In this document: positions 18,151 to 29,727 of the stretch, in pieces
Layout of the letters: each line of letters begins with the position of its first letter
How positions within the stretch are numbered: position 1 is the stretch's first letter
NCBI RefSeq assembly: GCF_019703835.1
Contig: NZ_AP023054.1
Location: forward strand, 2,479,580 to 2,543,579
Length of the DNA: 64,000 bases
Direction of reading: 5' to 3'
Source of the DNA: Thaumasiovibrio subtropicus
GTDB lineage: Bacteria; Pseudomonadota; Gammaproteobacteria; Enterobacterales; Vibrionaceae
Notes under the pieces: model-generated
Databases searched by the model: none
Seen by the model: only the letters and a program-made list of their open reading frames with translations
What the model was told of the DNA's origin: nothing
Position numbers and translations under genes: made by a program

Positions 18151-19083
18151 ATGGCCTCTTTACTCAAATCCATGACATCGAATATGCAAGAAAGAAAACT
18201 GATTATCATCTCAATCGCCGTGACCCTCTTTTTCTCTGTTATTGGGATCTTTTGGGGAATACTCTCTGATTCCAGTATGATCATGTTTGACGGCATCTAC
18301 TCACTGTTTAGCGTCGCTCTCAGTGGCCTCTCTTTAATCGTGTTACATCAGATGTCATTGCAAACTGAGCGCGATGAAATTCGCTTCCCATTCGGAAAAG
18401 CGCACTTTGAACCGCTGTTGATTGTCTTTAAGTCTCTGACCCTCATTGGTATGTGTTCTTACTCTATGGCTGGCGCTGTCTCAGACTTACTTTCTGGTGG
18501 TGCCGCGGTAGAACCCGGCCCAGCGATACTCTATGCCGCGATCAGTACTATGGGGTGCGGTGTTATTGCTGTGCTGCTTAGAGAGCGAAACAAGCGTATT
18601 GGCTCGCCACTTCTCGACGCAGAGAAAAACCAATGGCTAGGCGATCTACTCCTCAGTATCGGCGTCCTTATGGGGTTTACCGTCGCTTATCAATTAGAAG
18701 GGACCAGATGGCATAGCTTTACAGAGTACGCTGACCCCTTGATGGTTTTGCTAGCGTCTTCTGTGTTTATTTTCTTACCACTGAAAAGTCTTTTCAGTGC
18801 CGGTAAAGAGCTCATGCTAGTGCGTATTGCGGATAATATCGCGTATCCAATCAACCAAATCGCAACAGAGTACGCTAAGCAATTAAATAGCCAGTACAAG
18901 TTGCGTATGGTGGCGGTTGGACGCGAACTCAATATTGAGCTTAACTTCTTCGCTGCCGATGAGGTCAACATTAATATCGCCAAAATGGATGAGATTCGAA
19001 TGGCCGTTGCTGAAGCGGCCGAGCTGCAAAACAAAAAGCATTGGATAAATGTCAACTTCACCGCACAAACATGTTGGGTATAG
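18151..19083 (+). CDS. Divergent cation diffusion facilitator (CDF) family transporter
   Basis: A 310-residue membrane protein with about six helices and a cytoplasmic C-terminal domain, as in CDF metal exporters. The helix-2 region reads SDSSMIMFDGIYSLFSV, where DGIYS replaces the usual paired metal-binding acids or His, and the helix-5 region reads DAEKNQWLGD rather than the HxxxD form of YiiP. This variant set is seen in a CDF subgroup whose substrate I cannot name. The start at 18151 is uncertain, as ATG codons at 18172 and 18184 are also possible. A hairpin follows, shared with the convergent mgtE. Confidence 0.8.
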   Translation: MASLLKSMTSNMQERKLIIISIAVTLFFSVIGIFWGILSDSSMIMFDGIYSLFSVALSGLSLIVLHQMSLQTERDEIRFPFGKAHFEPLLIVFKSLTLIGMCSYSMAGAVSDLLSGGAAVEPGPAILYAAISTMGCGVIAVLLRERNKRIGSPLLDAEKNQWLGDLLLSIGVLMGFTVAYQLEGTRWHSFTEYADPLMVLLASSVFIFLPLKSLFSAGKELMLVRIADNIAYPINQIATEYAKQLNSQYKLRMVAVGRELNIELNFFAADEVNINIAKMDEIRMAVAEAAELQNKKHWINVNFTAQTCWV

Positions 19084-19086
19084 TGG

Positions 19087-19109
19087 CGAAAGGCCCTTTG
19101 GGCCTTTCC
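19087..19109. terminator. Bidirectional hairpin between the CDF gene and mgtE
   Basis: GAAAGGCCC pairs with GGGCCTTTC around a short T-rich loop. There is no clean T-run on either side, so termination strength is uncertain, but it sits exactly between two converging stops. Confidence 0.6.
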
Positions 19110-19111
19110 GA

Positions 19112-20497
19112 TTACCCGAATAACAGTGACTGAGCAATAAACAACACAAAGAAGAACGCAATCGCGTCTGTCAAGGTGGTTAGCAGTGGGCTAGCAAGCA
19201 TTGCGGGATCGAGCCCTACTCGCTTTAATAGCAGAGGCAAACTTCCACCGATGATGACAGCAAGAACGCTTGATACTGAATACGCACTCCCAATGACGAA
19301 AGGCAGCAGCAGCCCTGAGTCTCCACCGCGTATCAACGATAATCCAGCTAGTATAACGCCAACAAAAAGTCCGATGGCTATCCCAACAGGCACTTCTTTT
19401 CTTATTACATAGCTCACACTGTGCGCACTGATTCTATCAACCGAAAGCTCGCGGATTGATACGGCAACGGCTTGGTTCCCTGCAGCACCCGAAAGGTTCG
19501 CCACTAACGGTAAAAATGCCGCCAATATCACTAACTCTTCCAAAACAGGCTCATATAAGGCGATAACTGAAACCGCTGCATAACTCAGCACAATAGAAGG
19601 TAGGATAAACGCGAGGCGTCTAAGCATACGGGGAACAAAAGCCATGCTTCTCAGCTCTTCCCCGCCAAAGATACCCCCCTGCTCCATTAAGTCACGCTCT
19701 GCATCTTCAAACAGTGCTTCTTGCACGTCTTGATGATCTACGATGCCAAGTAATGTACCGTCGTTATCAATGATAGGCAGTACCGAATACCGAACATGAT
19801 CGAAGGCACTTTTTAGCTCCACTAATGAAGCCGTCGGCGCTATCGTTGGAATCGCACTTTCAATCCAATCCACCAGCTTATCACTGCTGTTTGCTAATAG
19901 AAGCAATCTCAGTGGTACAGCCCCTTGAAACCCATCAGCATCATCATAGAGGTAAACATAACGCTGCTCGACGTGCTCTATATCATCGACACGATGCTGC
20001 AGCACCGTGGTGACATCCTGCACTGTGGCTGATGCCGGGAATTTCAGCAACTCCGTTTTCATCAAACCACCCGCCATATCCGCTTCAAAACGCAATCCGA
20101 CCAATAGAGATTGTGCGATGTCCGCTGGCAGCGCAGCCATGATTTCGTGGCGAACTTGCTCTTCAAAAAGACCGATCACATCGCATCGGTCATCTGACTC
20201 CATTGAAAGCAATAAATCAGCGGCTAAGGGGACTGGCAATGTCGCTAGCACTGCGGCAATACGAAAATCCGGAAGGTGGTCAAGGAGATCCGCAGCAAGC
20301 CGGATATCTTCCGGGCTCAAAACCGCCCAAAACCTACCCGCATCCTCGGTAGATAGACTACGCAGTAAACTGGCAACATGCGCTGGCGAGCTTGATCGAA
20401 TTTTTTCTAACAGGGTGGCATCCACTACTTGCTTTTCAAGTGTTTCCAGCAGATCTTCATACTGGCAGGATGCTTGGGGGGGAAACATTGGCGACAT
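19112..20497 (-). CDS. mgtE: Magnesium transporter MgtE
   Basis: A 461-residue channel-type Mg2+ importer of the inner membrane. The N-domain (about 30-135) has repeated Leu-rich helices, followed by two CBS domains (VQDVTTVLQH onward and SVLPIIDNDGTLLGIVDHQD), a connecting plug helix, and a five-helix membrane domain with PLVANLSGAAGNQAVAVSIR and GLDPAMLASPLLTTLTDA, both highly conserved in MgtE. Mg2+ binding to the N/CBS part is known to close the pore in the family. The gene is single; the start region carries GATGTCGCC without a strong ribosome site, and the ATG at 20497 or the one at 20488 could serve. Confidence 0.93.
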   Translation of the reverse strand: MSPMFPPQASCQYEDLLETLEKQVVDATLLEKIRSSSPAHVASLLRSLSTEDAGRFWAVLSPEDIRLAADLLDHLPDFRIAAVLATLPVPLAADLLLSMESDDRCDVIGLFEEQVRHEIMAALPADIAQSLLVGLRFEADMAGGLMKTELLKFPASATVQDVTTVLQHRVDDIEHVEQRYVYLYDDADGFQGAVPLRLLLLANSSDKLVDWIESAIPTIAPTASLVELKSAFDHVRYSVLPIIDNDGTLLGIVDHQDVQEALFEDAERDLMEQGGIFGGEELRSMAFVPRMLRRLAFILPSIVLSYAAVSVIALYEPVLEELVILAAFLPLVANLSGAAGNQAVAVSIRELSVDRISAHSVSYVIRKEVPVGIAIGLFVGVILAGLSLIRGGDSGLLLPFVIGSAYSVSSVLAVIIGGSLPLLLKRVGLDPAMLASPLLTTLTDAIAFFFVLFIAQSLLFG

Positions 20498-20636
20498 CGT
20501 AAACCTAAATACCTAAAGACTTTCCCAATTCTATACAATGTTTCCTGAAACGAGTGTTAACAAGTAATGATTACTGAAAACACAGCGCGGTAAACAAGCA
20601 TGATCCAAACAGCTATCGACGCTTTCTATGTTTAAT

Positions 20637-21152
20637 TTAGAAGTTCATCCCAAACTTAATATGGAAATGGTCTGCGTCAATATTGTCTATGTCAAAGAAG
20701 TCTTTACCAATTTCAACGTAGCCAGGGCCAATCATGCCTCGCACACCTAACCCTGTATATACGCCGCTGTCACTATACTTAGTTGACCAGCATCCATTCC
20801 ATTGACAGCCAAATCCAGATTCATCATAACTAAAGAAACCGAGCCTAAAGAAAGGTTTAATTGCAGCGCCTTCGACCTCAAATGCGTAGCCAATATCTGC
20901 GCCAAATTTGAATGTGTCACCATCGCCTTTCCAACTACCAACCGAGATATCGCTATTTCTTTCGTACACAAAATGCAGACCAAAGATCTGATTGAAGTCA
21001 TAGCCATACTCCAACAATAACCCATCTCCATAACTGTGATTATCCGCCTCCATTGAGCTAAAACCGATACCGACTCGATGACCTTGGACGTGAGCAAATG
21101 CAGTTGACGAAATTAATGAAGCTAAAAGAGTGAGGGCGAGTTTGTTTTTCAT
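20637..21152 (-). CDS. Small outer-membrane beta-barrel protein
   Basis: A 171-residue secreted protein. From the ATG at 21152 (AGGA just upstream) it has a signal peptide MKNKLALTLLASLISSTAFA, then alternating strands with aromatic girdles (VGIGFSSMEA, LLLEYGYDF, IKPFFRLGFFSY, GYVEIGKDFFD) and ends in Phe (FHIKFGMNF), as outer-membrane barrels do. The size suits eight strands. Two Cys within a short loop (FGCQWNGCW) could form a disulfide. The frame continues to 21206, but that part precedes the signal peptide. Function and exact family are unknown. Confidence 0.8.
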   Translation of the reverse strand: MKNKLALTLLASLISSTAFAHVQGHRVGIGFSSMEADNHSYGDGLLLEYGYDFNQIFGLHFVYERNSDISVGSWKGDGDTFKFGADIGYAFEVEGAAIKPFFRLGFFSYDESGFGCQWNGCWSTKYSDSGVYTGLGVRGMIGPGYVEIGKDFFDIDNIDADHFHIKFGMNF

Positions 21153-21406
21153 TATTTTTCCTGTTTCTACGATTTCAAACCAAGGAAAAACAATACAGAT
21201 TTGCATGCTTAAATTATTGATTTAAGAACGGAAAAATCGACACGCCAGTTAAAAATAGTAAGAAAGTTTTTCAGATATCGATTAACTTATTAGTGCTTTT
21301 AATATTTGTAACTTCATAAGCCGATTTGCCCTTTGCAGCCGCTCACTTAACTGGGCGACAGTTTGGATTTCGCTCGCAACCGACGAACACATTTCTTGCT
21401 ATAAGA

Positions 21407-23295
21407 ATCGAGTAGGAGGAGGCCTCACGGCCTCCGTCCTCTCACACCACCGTACAAGCGTGGGTCGCATACGGCGGTTCCGAATATATTTTCAGTGACT
21501 CATACCCGTCTCGCAACGAGTATAATTCCCTCTCATTGAACCAGTTAACTGGCATGGCGTGATTCAACTGGGGCGTTAACGCCAGGTGCCACCAACCTTT
21601 ATCTGACATCGCTAGCTTCCACGCATTGCGCTCTGTTACACCTTGTCGCTGTAACCATGTCGCTATGCTGTATCTGCGTTTGCGCTGCTTCAGTCGGTAG
21701 CATCTTAATCGACGTCGTATCCATTCGTCTAAACGCTGCATCGCGCTCTTACGTATGGCGAGCTTGAAGTAGTGCTGCCAACCTCGTAGGTATTGGGTTA
21801 ACTCGGTGATGATTTCCGATAACTCTCGACCTCGATTTCGCTTCGTTATTTTCCGCACTCGCTTCTTCATTTGAGCTTGTGCCGATTTCGATATCAGGAT
21901 TGCTCCATCTCTCTTGAAGCTATGGCCTAGGTAAGCTCGCTCCGTCACTCTTGTCGCGGCGCTTTTCTCACGATTTACCGTGAGCTTTAGCTTCTGCTCC
22001 AAGAACTCCGTTATCGACGCTTTGACTCGATGGGCGGCTTCCTCACTACGAACGTAGATTTGGCAGTCGTCTGCATATCGACAGAACTTATGCCCCCTTC
22101 GCTCTAACTCTTTATCCAGTTCATCTAATACGATATTAGAAAGTAACGGAGATAATGGCCCGCCCTGTGGCGTGCCTCGTTGTCTCTGTTCAACTATCCC
22201 ATTTCGCATTAAGCCTGCCTGTAGATATGCCCTGATTAGCTTTAACACTCGCTTATCATCAATGTCCTGCGATAGTCTGTACATCAGCCTATCGTGGTTC
22301 ACTGTGTCGAAGTATTTCGCTAAGTCGATATCTACAACATAACCTCGACCATCCCTGATATAGCGACTTGCCGCTGCTAACGCATCATGCGCACTGCGGT
22401 TCGGCCTGAACCCATAACTACTGGCGGAGAACTTAGGCTCATAGATATCAGTCAGCACCGATGTCATTGCCTGTTGAACAACCCTATCAAGCACCGTGGG
22501 GATGCCTAGTTGCCTTACACCACCATTAGGTTTAGGGATTTCTACACCAAGGACTGGTTGAGGTTGGTAGCTTCCGTCCAGAAGACTCTGCCGGAGCGCT
22601 TGCCCATTTGAAGCTTGTCGAAGTTTTGAGATGGTCGCTGTGATATCGAGCCTGTCGACACCTGCGCACCCCTTGTTCTTCTTCACGCGTCGAAGAGCAT
22701 GGTTCAGATTCGCTGAGGCGCTGATTTGTTCCATCAGCGGAGTTGGGGTCACCAAGACTCGTCCTCTTTTCTACGCCGATCATGCTTGTCATTCTTCGTG
22801 ACCGTGAGCTTTACTTGCGGTATTGCCCTTTGGAACGTAGAGATGTTATTCATCTTGCTATGACTCCACATGATTGAGTAAATAGTGACTGCTTCTTGAT
22901 ATATTCAGTTCAGGCCTTCCCTTGAGTTGTACTTCCTCAAAGTACTATGCCTTCTGCTGACTTCTCATTGCTCATCACACAACATCACTGCTGTATTAGT
23001 CTCGACTGAGACAAGCAATAAGATCTCCCGAGGTAAGACGTTGCTCTTTCCCTTGGTCGTGCCTGATTTACCTATACACACTTCCCGTCGAGGCATTGGG
23101 CTATTCTATCTATTGCTAGGTTACCCAAGTTGTACTGGCCTACTATCAGGTTTCTGTCCGTCACAACCAAGTTTTGCCATTTGCTTCCTTCAGATTTCAC
23201 CTCACGGTGAACACCCTTGCATAGGCTAACGGTTCTCGCTCGACTGAGCCCGTAGAGGACTTTCACCTCCTAGATCAACGCCATGCTCGGCGCAC
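21407..23295 (-). mobile_element. Group IIC intron (about 1.89 kb), complete
   Basis: On the minus strand the element starts at 23295 with GTGCG, the usual group II 5' end, and continues with a domain I sequence typical of class C introns (GGTGAAAGTCC and CGGGCTCAGTCGAGCGAGA). Near the 3' end a 34-nt domain V hairpin lies at about 21446-21480, with CGC as its triad as in class C. A domain VI hairpin follows, and the element ends near 21407 in CTACTCGAT. The intron begins directly after the serS terminator and T-run, the target class C introns prefer. The 5' and 3' boundaries were set by eye and could shift by one or two bases. Confidence 0.85.
21442..22752 (-). CDS. ltrA: Group II intron reverse transcriptase/maturase
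   Basis: Encoded inside the intron; it supports splicing and target-primed retrotransposition. Reverse transcriptase motifs are intact: KKNKGCAGVD, YGFRPNRSAHDA, VVDIDLAKYFDTVNHDRL, GTPQGGPLSPLLSNIVLDEL and the catalytic YADD. A maturase (X) domain follows (YLRGWQHYFKLA), and there is no HNH endonuclease domain, as expected for class C. The start is either the GTG at 22752 or the TTG at 22755, both behind AGAGGA; the ATG at 22734 has no ribosome site. The last residues are read through domain V of the intron RNA. The gene shows no frameshift, so the element may be active. Confidence 0.93.
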   Translation of the reverse strand: MTPTPLMEQISASANLNHALRRVKKNKGCAGVDRLDITATISKLRQASNGQALRQSLLDGSYQPQPVLGVEIPKPNGGVRQLGIPTVLDRVVQQAMTSVLTDIYEPKFSASSYGFRPNRSAHDALAAASRYIRDGRGYVVDIDLAKYFDTVNHDRLMYRLSQDIDDKRVLKLIRAYLQAGLMRNGIVEQRQRGTPQGGPLSPLLSNIVLDELDKELERRGHKFCRYADDCQIYVRSEEAAHRVKASITEFLEQKLKLTVNREKSAATRVTERAYLGHSFKRDGAILISKSAQAQMKKRVRKITKRNRGRELSEIITELTQYLRGWQHYFKLAIRKSAMQRLDEWIRRRLRCYRLKQRKRRYSIATWLQRQGVTERNAWKLAMSDKGWWHLALTPQLNHAMPVNWFNERELYSLRDGYESLKIYSEPPYATHACTVV

Positions 23296-23298
23296 AAC

Positions 23299-23324
23299 AA
23301 AAAAGCCCTCCGAAGAGGGCTTTC
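23299..23324 (-). terminator. Terminator of serS, target site of the intron
   Basis: On the minus strand, AAAGCCCTC and GAGGGCTTT pair around a TTCG loop and are followed by six T. The intron starts three to four bases after the T-run. Confidence 0.92.
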
Positions 23325-23342
23325 AAACTTCATCTGGTGTCG

Positions 23343-24689
<1,347 letters not shown>

Positions 24690-24730
24690 TTATGCCCCAG
24701 CAAATGGGGGAATAACGCTAAACAATATCA

Positions 24731-24771
24731 AAAAAAGGCCCGTTAAGGGTAGCGCTTTGTCGGGCTTTTTT
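24731..24771 (-). terminator. Terminator of rarA, overlapping its last codons
   Basis: On the minus strand, AAAAGCCCG and CGGGCCTTTTTT pair across a loop that holds the last codons and stop of rarA (stop at 24743-24745), followed by a T-run. The upstream arm is coding. Confidence 0.8.
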
Positions 24772-26083
24772 GGTCGAGAGAGCGCAGATATTCCAGCTTC
24801 TCACTCAATTTGATCTCTAAACCACGATTTGATGGCTGATAATAACGCGTACCGGCCATTTCCTCTGGAAAGTAGCTCTCACCGGCCGCATACGCGCCCG
24901 GCTCATTATGGGCGTAGCGGTACTCCTCCCCATAACCGAGATCTTTCATCAACTTGGTCGGCGCATTGCGAAGGTGAGGGGGGACTTCGTAATCAGGAAG
25001 ATCTCTTGCATCTCTTTGTGCTTGCTTCCATGCCATGTAAACCGCATTACTTTTCGGCGCACAAGCGAGATAAACGATCGCCTGCGCGATAGCCCTTTCG
25101 CCTTCATATGCCCCTATACGCGTGAAGCAGTCCCAAGCAGAGACGGCGACTTGCATCGCTCTTGGGTCCGCATTGCCAATGTCTTCTGAGGCGATGGCCA
25201 ATAAACGGCGGGCGATATATAACGGGTCGCAACCAGCATGAATCATGCGTGCAAACCAATACAATGCACCATCAGGGTCTGAGCCACGTACCGATTTATG
25301 AACCGCTGAAATCAAGTCGTACCAAAGGTCACCTTTATTGTCGAATCTTGCTACTCGCTCTCCGGTCACTTCCGCCAGTAATGCCATTGAGACAATTTTG
25401 TTGCCATCACTGTCGGCTTCACACATGTCATCCAACAACTCAAGGTAGTTGAGAGACATACGTGCATCCCCATTAACGAGATCGGCAAGGCCTGTTTTGA
25501 CGTCTTCCGAGATTTGCAACGGACTGTTACCCAAGCCCCGCTCTTTATCTGACAACGCTTGGTCGATAACGATACGAATTTCATCCGCTGTCAGCGATTT
25601 CAGTTTATAGACGCGCGCACGCGATAACAGTGCGTTATTGAGCTCAAAAGACGGGTTTTCGGTGGTTGCACCAATGAAGGTGACAGTGCCATCCTCGATA
25701 TGCGGTAGAAAAGCATCTTGCTGGCTTTTATTGAATCGATGTACCTCATCGACAAAGAGTAATGTACGACGCCCAGCTAACTTGTTTTCACGGGCCTTGT
25801 CGATGGCGGCTCGAATATCCTTGACGCCAGAGGTTACTGCACTGACACGCTCCACTTCCGCATTGGTGTAATGCGCGGCAACCTCCGCCAAGGTGGTTTT
25901 GCCTGTACCTGGCGGTCCCCACAAGATCATTGAGTAGACTTGATGCGCTTCTAAGGCGCGGCGCAGGGGTTTACCCTCACCTAAGATGTGCTGCTGACCA
26001 ATGTATTCATCCATCGTTCTTGGCCGCATGCGCGCAGCCAAAGGACGAAAATCATCAGCAAAGTCGAGAGAGAGATTATTCAC
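24743..26083 (-). CDS. rarA: Replication-associated recombination protein A (AAA+ ATPase)
   Basis: A 446-residue clamp-loader-like ATPase that acts at stalled replication forks. The N-terminus [20 protein letters not shown] matches E. coli RarA/MgsA, followed by Walker [14 protein letters not shown], Walker [19 protein letters not shown], sensor [10 protein letters not shown], and the tetramerisation domain ending [20 protein letters not shown]. The start is a GTG at 26083, six bases after the lolA stop, so it is probably translated from the ftsK-lolA-rarA message. Its terminator overlaps the 3' end of the gene. Confidence 0.96.
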   Translation of the reverse strand: MNNLSLDFADDFRPLAARMRPRTMDEYIGQQHILGEGKPLRRALEAHQVYSMILWGPPGTGKTTLAEVAAHYTNAEVERVSAVTSGVKDIRAAIDKARENKLAGRRTLLFVDEVHRFNKSQQDAFLPHIEDGTVTFIGATTENPSFELNNALLSRARVYKLKSLTADEIRIVIDQALSDKERGLGNSPLQISEDVKTGLADLVNGDARMSLNYLELLDDMCEADSDGNKIVSMALLAEVTGERVARFDNKGDLWYDLISAVHKSVRGSDPDGALYWFARMIHAGCDPLYIARRLLAIASEDIGNADPRAMQVAVSAWDCFTRIGAYEGERAIAQAIVYLACAPKSNAVYMAWKQAQRDARDLPDYEVPPHLRNAPTKLMKDLGYGEEYRYAHNEPGAYAAGESYFPEEMAGTRYYQPSNRGLEIKLSEKLEYLRSLDQKSPTKRYP

Positions 26084-26089
26084 AATAGA

Positions 26090-26683
26090 TTATCGTTGAT
26101 CATCAACATCAACGCCTTCAGGCACGGTAAACGTGAAGAAGTCATCATGAGGCAAACCAGTCGTGGTGAAGTCATTAAACTGATAGTTGGTCCGCTGCCC
26201 ATCTTGTTCTACCAAAGTAAACTGAGAGATACGTCCACTATCTTGAATCGTGATTTCCAATGCTTGGTTGCTACTCGCACCAGATTTTGGCGTCAGCGCA
26301 AACACATCGTTATCTTGCGAGACGGTGTAATCTTGCCAATCTGACGCTTGGTTTCCTGCCAATAACATAAACGGGGTGTGTGCGGTGACATCATCAAAAC
26401 GTTGAATCGTCACCTGCTCGAGGAACTCATCAAAATGCCATAAGTCCACACCGTTCGTAGAAAGTACAATCGGCACTTCAGTGCGCATAAAGAAACGGTT
26501 CGGGCGTTTTAGTACCATCTCCCCCGTCTCGCTCGCAATTTGCGTGCCTTCAGGGCTCACTACCTTCTGCACATAATTGGTGCTAAACGCATCCACTTTA
26601 TCCAAACGCTCAATCAGGGCTTGCTGTGCTGAAGCCCATACGGCTGGCGATACAAGCGCCAGTATTACTGCAAGTTTTTTCAT
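26090..26683 (-). CDS. lolA: Outer-membrane lipoprotein carrier protein
   Basis: Periplasmic chaperone that takes lipoproteins from LolCDE to LolB at the outer membrane. The 197-residue product has a signal peptide (MKKLAVILALVSPAVWASA), then the family pattern: LDKVDAFSTNYVQKVVSPEG, GEMVLKRPNRFFMRTE with the conserved Arg in the cavity, NGVDLWHFDEFLEQVTIQRF, and a C-terminal PEGVDVDDQR. It starts three bases after the ftsK stop and is followed six bases later by rarA, the same tight order as in other gammaproteobacteria. Confidence 0.95.
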   Translation of the reverse strand: MKKLAVILALVSPAVWASAQQALIERLDKVDAFSTNYVQKVVSPEGTQIASETGEMVLKRPNRFFMRTEVPIVLSTNGVDLWHFDEFLEQVTIQRFDDVTAHTPFMLLAGNQASDWQDYTVSQDNDVFALTPKSGASSNQALEITIQDSGRISQFTLVEQDGQRTNYQFNDFTTTGLPHDDFFTFTVPEGVDVDDQR

Positions 26684-26686
26684 TAA

Positions 26687-29614
26687 TTAGTCTCTTGGAG
26701 GTGGCGGCGGTGCTAGCACTTCACGGTTACCATTATGGCCTGGGGCACTCACGATACCATGCGCTTCCAATTGTTCGACAATGCGCGCCGCGCGGTTATA
26801 ACCAATCTTAAATCGTCGTTGCACCCCTGATACCGAGCCGCGTCGCGATTCCGCGACAAAGGCGGCGACCTGATCAAACAGTTGATCTAGCTCTTCCTCG
26901 CCATCAGGGGTTTCACCAGGCAGCAGGCTTTCTGCCCCCTGATCATCATTCAATATCGCATCGATATACTGAGGTTTGCCGCGTGCTTTCCAGTTTTTCA
27001 CAACGGCATGAACATCATCGTCCGATGCAAACGCACCGTGAACACGTACCGTGTGACTCTGCCCCGGTGGCAAATAAAGCATGTCACCCATGCCAAGCAG
27101 CGACTCTGCCCCACCCTGATCCAAAATGGTTCTAGAGTCCGTTTTTGTCGATACCGTAAACGCCATCCGAGTCGGAATGTTAGCCTTAATCAAGCCCGTA
27201 ATAACATCAACAGAAGGACGTTGAGTCGCCAAAATAAGGTGAATACCCGCTGCCCGTGCTTTTTGTGCCAAACGCGCAATTAACTCTTCTACTTTCTTGC
27301 CGACCACCATCATTAAGTCAGCAAACTCATCGACGATAACCACGATATTCGGCATTTTTTCTAGCATAGGTGCCGTTTCATCCATGCTATCACCGGGTTT
27401 CCAAAGCGGGTCATGAATTGGATGACCTGCATCAGCCGCTTCCTTCAACTTCGCATTGAAGCCTGCGACATTTCGCACCCCGACCGCAGCGAGTAACTTG
27501 TAGCGACGTTCCATTTCACCGACACACCAACGCAATGCGTTGCCGGCATCCTTCATGTCTGTAACGACTTCTGCCAATAAGTGTGGGATACCTTCGTAGA
27601 CTGAAAGTTCCAACATTTTCGGGTCGATCATGATGAAACGGCAATCTTCTGGCTGACATTTGTACAGTAAGCTGAGGATCATGACGTTTACACCCACGGA
27701 TTTACCCGAGCCCGTCGTACCTGCAACCAACAGGTGAGGCATCTTAGCAAGATCAGCCACAACCGCTTCGCCAGCAATGTCTTTACCGAGCACTACAGGC
27801 AAAGCGCCGCGGCTCTCTTGGAACTTTTCGCTGGCCACTACTTCAGACATAAACACCGTCTGTCGACCAACGTTTGGTAGCTCAAGTCCAATGTAAGGCT
27901 TACCCGGAATGACCTCGACAACACGCACCGCAGAGGCAGATAGTGAACGGGCGAGATCTTTGGCGAGACCAGAAATACGACTCACCTTGACACCCGGTGC
28001 TAATTCAAGCTCGTAGCGAGTAATGACTGGGCCGGGGAATACACCAACGACCTTCACTTTGATCTTGTAGTCTGCCAACTTTGCTTCAAGTAAGCGCGCC
28101 ACTTCTTGCAACTCTTCATCTGAGGCCGGCTCGACATTTCTCACCGCGGGTGCAAGTAAATCAATCGTGGGTAAAGGCTCGTCAGGCACAGGCAGATTGA
28201 CCTCGTTACTGACAAGGAACGGATTCTGTTGCGCCGATTCTCTTTGTTGCGCTTCTCGAACCGTTTCAAGGAAAGGATTCTCTTCCACTTCCGTGCATTC
28301 TTGCTCTGCTCTTTCAAGCTCAGACATGCCTCCAGTGTCACCAATAGGTGGCGGTGTAAACGTGTCTTCAACAGGAACTTCGGTGACTGAAGGCAAGGCC
28401 TCACCTTGCATCGAAGTGCTTTCATCTACGAAAACGGGTACTTGTTGAACAGATGGCGAAATTGCGGGATCAACGGGTGTCACCGCCGCTATTGCGGACT
28501 CTGTTTGGATGGTTTGCTCATCTGATGGCGTCACATTGTCATCAACGTACATGGTAAATGATTCATCAGCTTCATACGCTTCTGACAATTGCTCGATGGT
28601 CAAAGACTTCGCCTGCGCAGTACTCTCTATGACCACTGGCTCAGCAGCAACTGCTTCCTCTTGAGGCACATCGACAACAGGCGGCTTAGGTTGTAACGCT
28701 TCCCAAGGCGGCAATTCATTGCTCGGTTGAGTGACTGGTTGCGGCGCTGGCTCACGCTCGTCAGATGCACCTTGTGATATCGGCGCAGGCTCAGCTCGAA
28801 TGATAGGTGCACCCATATCCAACGAGGGCTCTTGACGTACCTCTCCGACAGGCTTTGCTTCTGCAGCAGAGAGAGGCGATGGTTGCATCAGCACATCATC
28901 GTCATCCGCTGCCTGTGGTTTCACATGAGGCTCAATGGGCTCTTCTTGCCACTCCTCTTCAAAAGGACGATGTAACTCGGGCTGAGTGCCACGAATACGA
29001 TTAACGAGCGCTGACACGCTGTTCAACGTTGTCTCGCCCAAAAAATCCACGATGGATAACCACGAAATCCCTGTGAATAAGGTAAACCCCGCAGCCCAAA
29101 GAAACATTAATACGAGCGTAGAGCCCAATAAATTAAAATAGGGTAAAACAAGATTAACAGCCACATCACCGATGACGCCGCCCGACGAGAAATACCAGAT
29201 ATCGTCAAAATTGAGATCTGCCAATCCACAGCTAGTGATGAAGAGTAATATCATTCCCAACAGCCGTGTACCCAGAATCATGTAGTTTGGTTGCTCGTTT
29301 CGGCTTCGACGGCGGAACAGCACCCAAGCGGTCAAAACAACGACGAAGGGAATTGGGTAGGCTAAAATGCCAAAAGAAAAAAAGAAGGTGTCAGCCAGAA
29401 ACGCACCAAATGCGCCACCAGCGTTGTTGATTTCTCCCTGCCACGCTGTTTGAGACCATGAAGGGTCGGCCGGGTGAAATGAGAATAACGCAATAGATAC
29501 AAAAATCGCGGCCAGTAAACCAACGATAAACAAACACTCTAAAAGACGCTGCCCGCCGGTCAACCGTTGACGCTCGCGGTACTTTCCTTTCAGTTTAATC
29601 AATGAACACTCCAT
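26687..29614 (-). CDS. ftsK: DNA translocase FtsK
   Basis: Septal DNA pump that couples cell division to chromosome dimer resolution by XerCD at dif. From the ATG at 29614 it has 975 residues: four N-terminal membrane helices within about 1-190, a Pro/Glu-rich linker (about 230-500), the alpha/beta motor with Walker [14 protein letters not shown] and Walker [16 protein letters not shown], and the gamma domain that reads KOPS ([21 protein letters not shown]). The frame opens at 29662, but that part lies in the lrp terminator, so the later ATG is used although its ribosome site is weak. It leads the ftsK-lolA-rarA unit. Confidence 0.95.
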   Translation of the reverse strand: MECSLIKLKGKYRERQRLTGGQRLLECLFIVGLLAAIFVSIALFSFHPADPSWSQTAWQGEINNAGGAFGAFLADTFFFSFGILAYPIPFVVVLTAWVLFRRRSRNEQPNYMILGTRLLGMILLFITSCGLADLNFDDIWYFSSGGVIGDVAVNLVLPYFNLLGSTLVLMFLWAAGFTLFTGISWLSIVDFLGETTLNSVSALVNRIRGTQPELHRPFEEEWQEEPIEPHVKPQAADDDDVLMQPSPLSAAEAKPVGEVRQEPSLDMGAPIIRAEPAPISQGASDEREPAPQPVTQPSNELPPWEALQPKPPVVDVPQEEAVAAEPVVIESTAQAKSLTIEQLSEAYEADESFTMYVDDNVTPSDEQTIQTESAIAAVTPVDPAISPSVQQVPVFVDESTSMQGEALPSVTEVPVEDTFTPPPIGDTGGMSELERAEQECTEVEENPFLETVREAQQRESAQQNPFLVSNEVNLPVPDEPLPTIDLLAPAVRNVEPASDEELQEVARLLEAKLADYKIKVKVVGVFPGPVITRYELELAPGVKVSRISGLAKDLARSLSASAVRVVEVIPGKPYIGLELPNVGRQTVFMSEVVASEKFQESRGALPVVLGKDIAGEAVVADLAKMPHLLVAGTTGSGKSVGVNVMILSLLYKCQPEDCRFIMIDPKMLELSVYEGIPHLLAEVVTDMKDAGNALRWCVGEMERRYKLLAAVGVRNVAGFNAKLKEAADAGHPIHDPLWKPGDSMDETAPMLEKMPNIVVIVDEFADLMMVVGKKVEELIARLAQKARAAGIHLILATQRPSVDVITGLIKANIPTRMAFTVSTKTDSRTILDQGGAESLLGMGDMLYLPPGQSHTVRVHGAFASDDDVHAVVKNWKARGKPQYIDAILNDDQGAESLLPGETPDGEEELDQLFDQVAAFVAESRRGSVSGVQRRFKIGYNRAARIVEQLEAHGIVSAPGHNGNREVLAPPPPPRD

Positions 29615-29633
29615 TGCGGGACCAACAAAAACA

Positions 29634-29683
29634 AAAAATCGAGCGGTAAGATCTATAGACACACTATAGACTTAACCGCTCGA
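29634..29683 (-). terminator. Terminator of lrp
   Basis: On the minus strand CGAGCGGT and TCTATAG from the right arm (29664-29682) pair with the left arm (29640-29658), with a four-base internal mismatch and a five-base loop, followed by a T-rich tail. It closes lrp and excludes the longer ftsK start. Confidence 0.85.
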
Positions 29684-29727
29684 GTATTATCGCAATGTCA
29701 GTGACAGAGACAAGTCGTTAAATGAGA

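Noticed and set aside
22927..23266. Short frames on both strands in the intron 5' part
   Set aside because: This is structured intron RNA (domains I-III); the frames have no ribosome sites.
29615..29662. N-terminal extension of FtsK
   Set aside because: It lies inside the lrp terminator hairpin.
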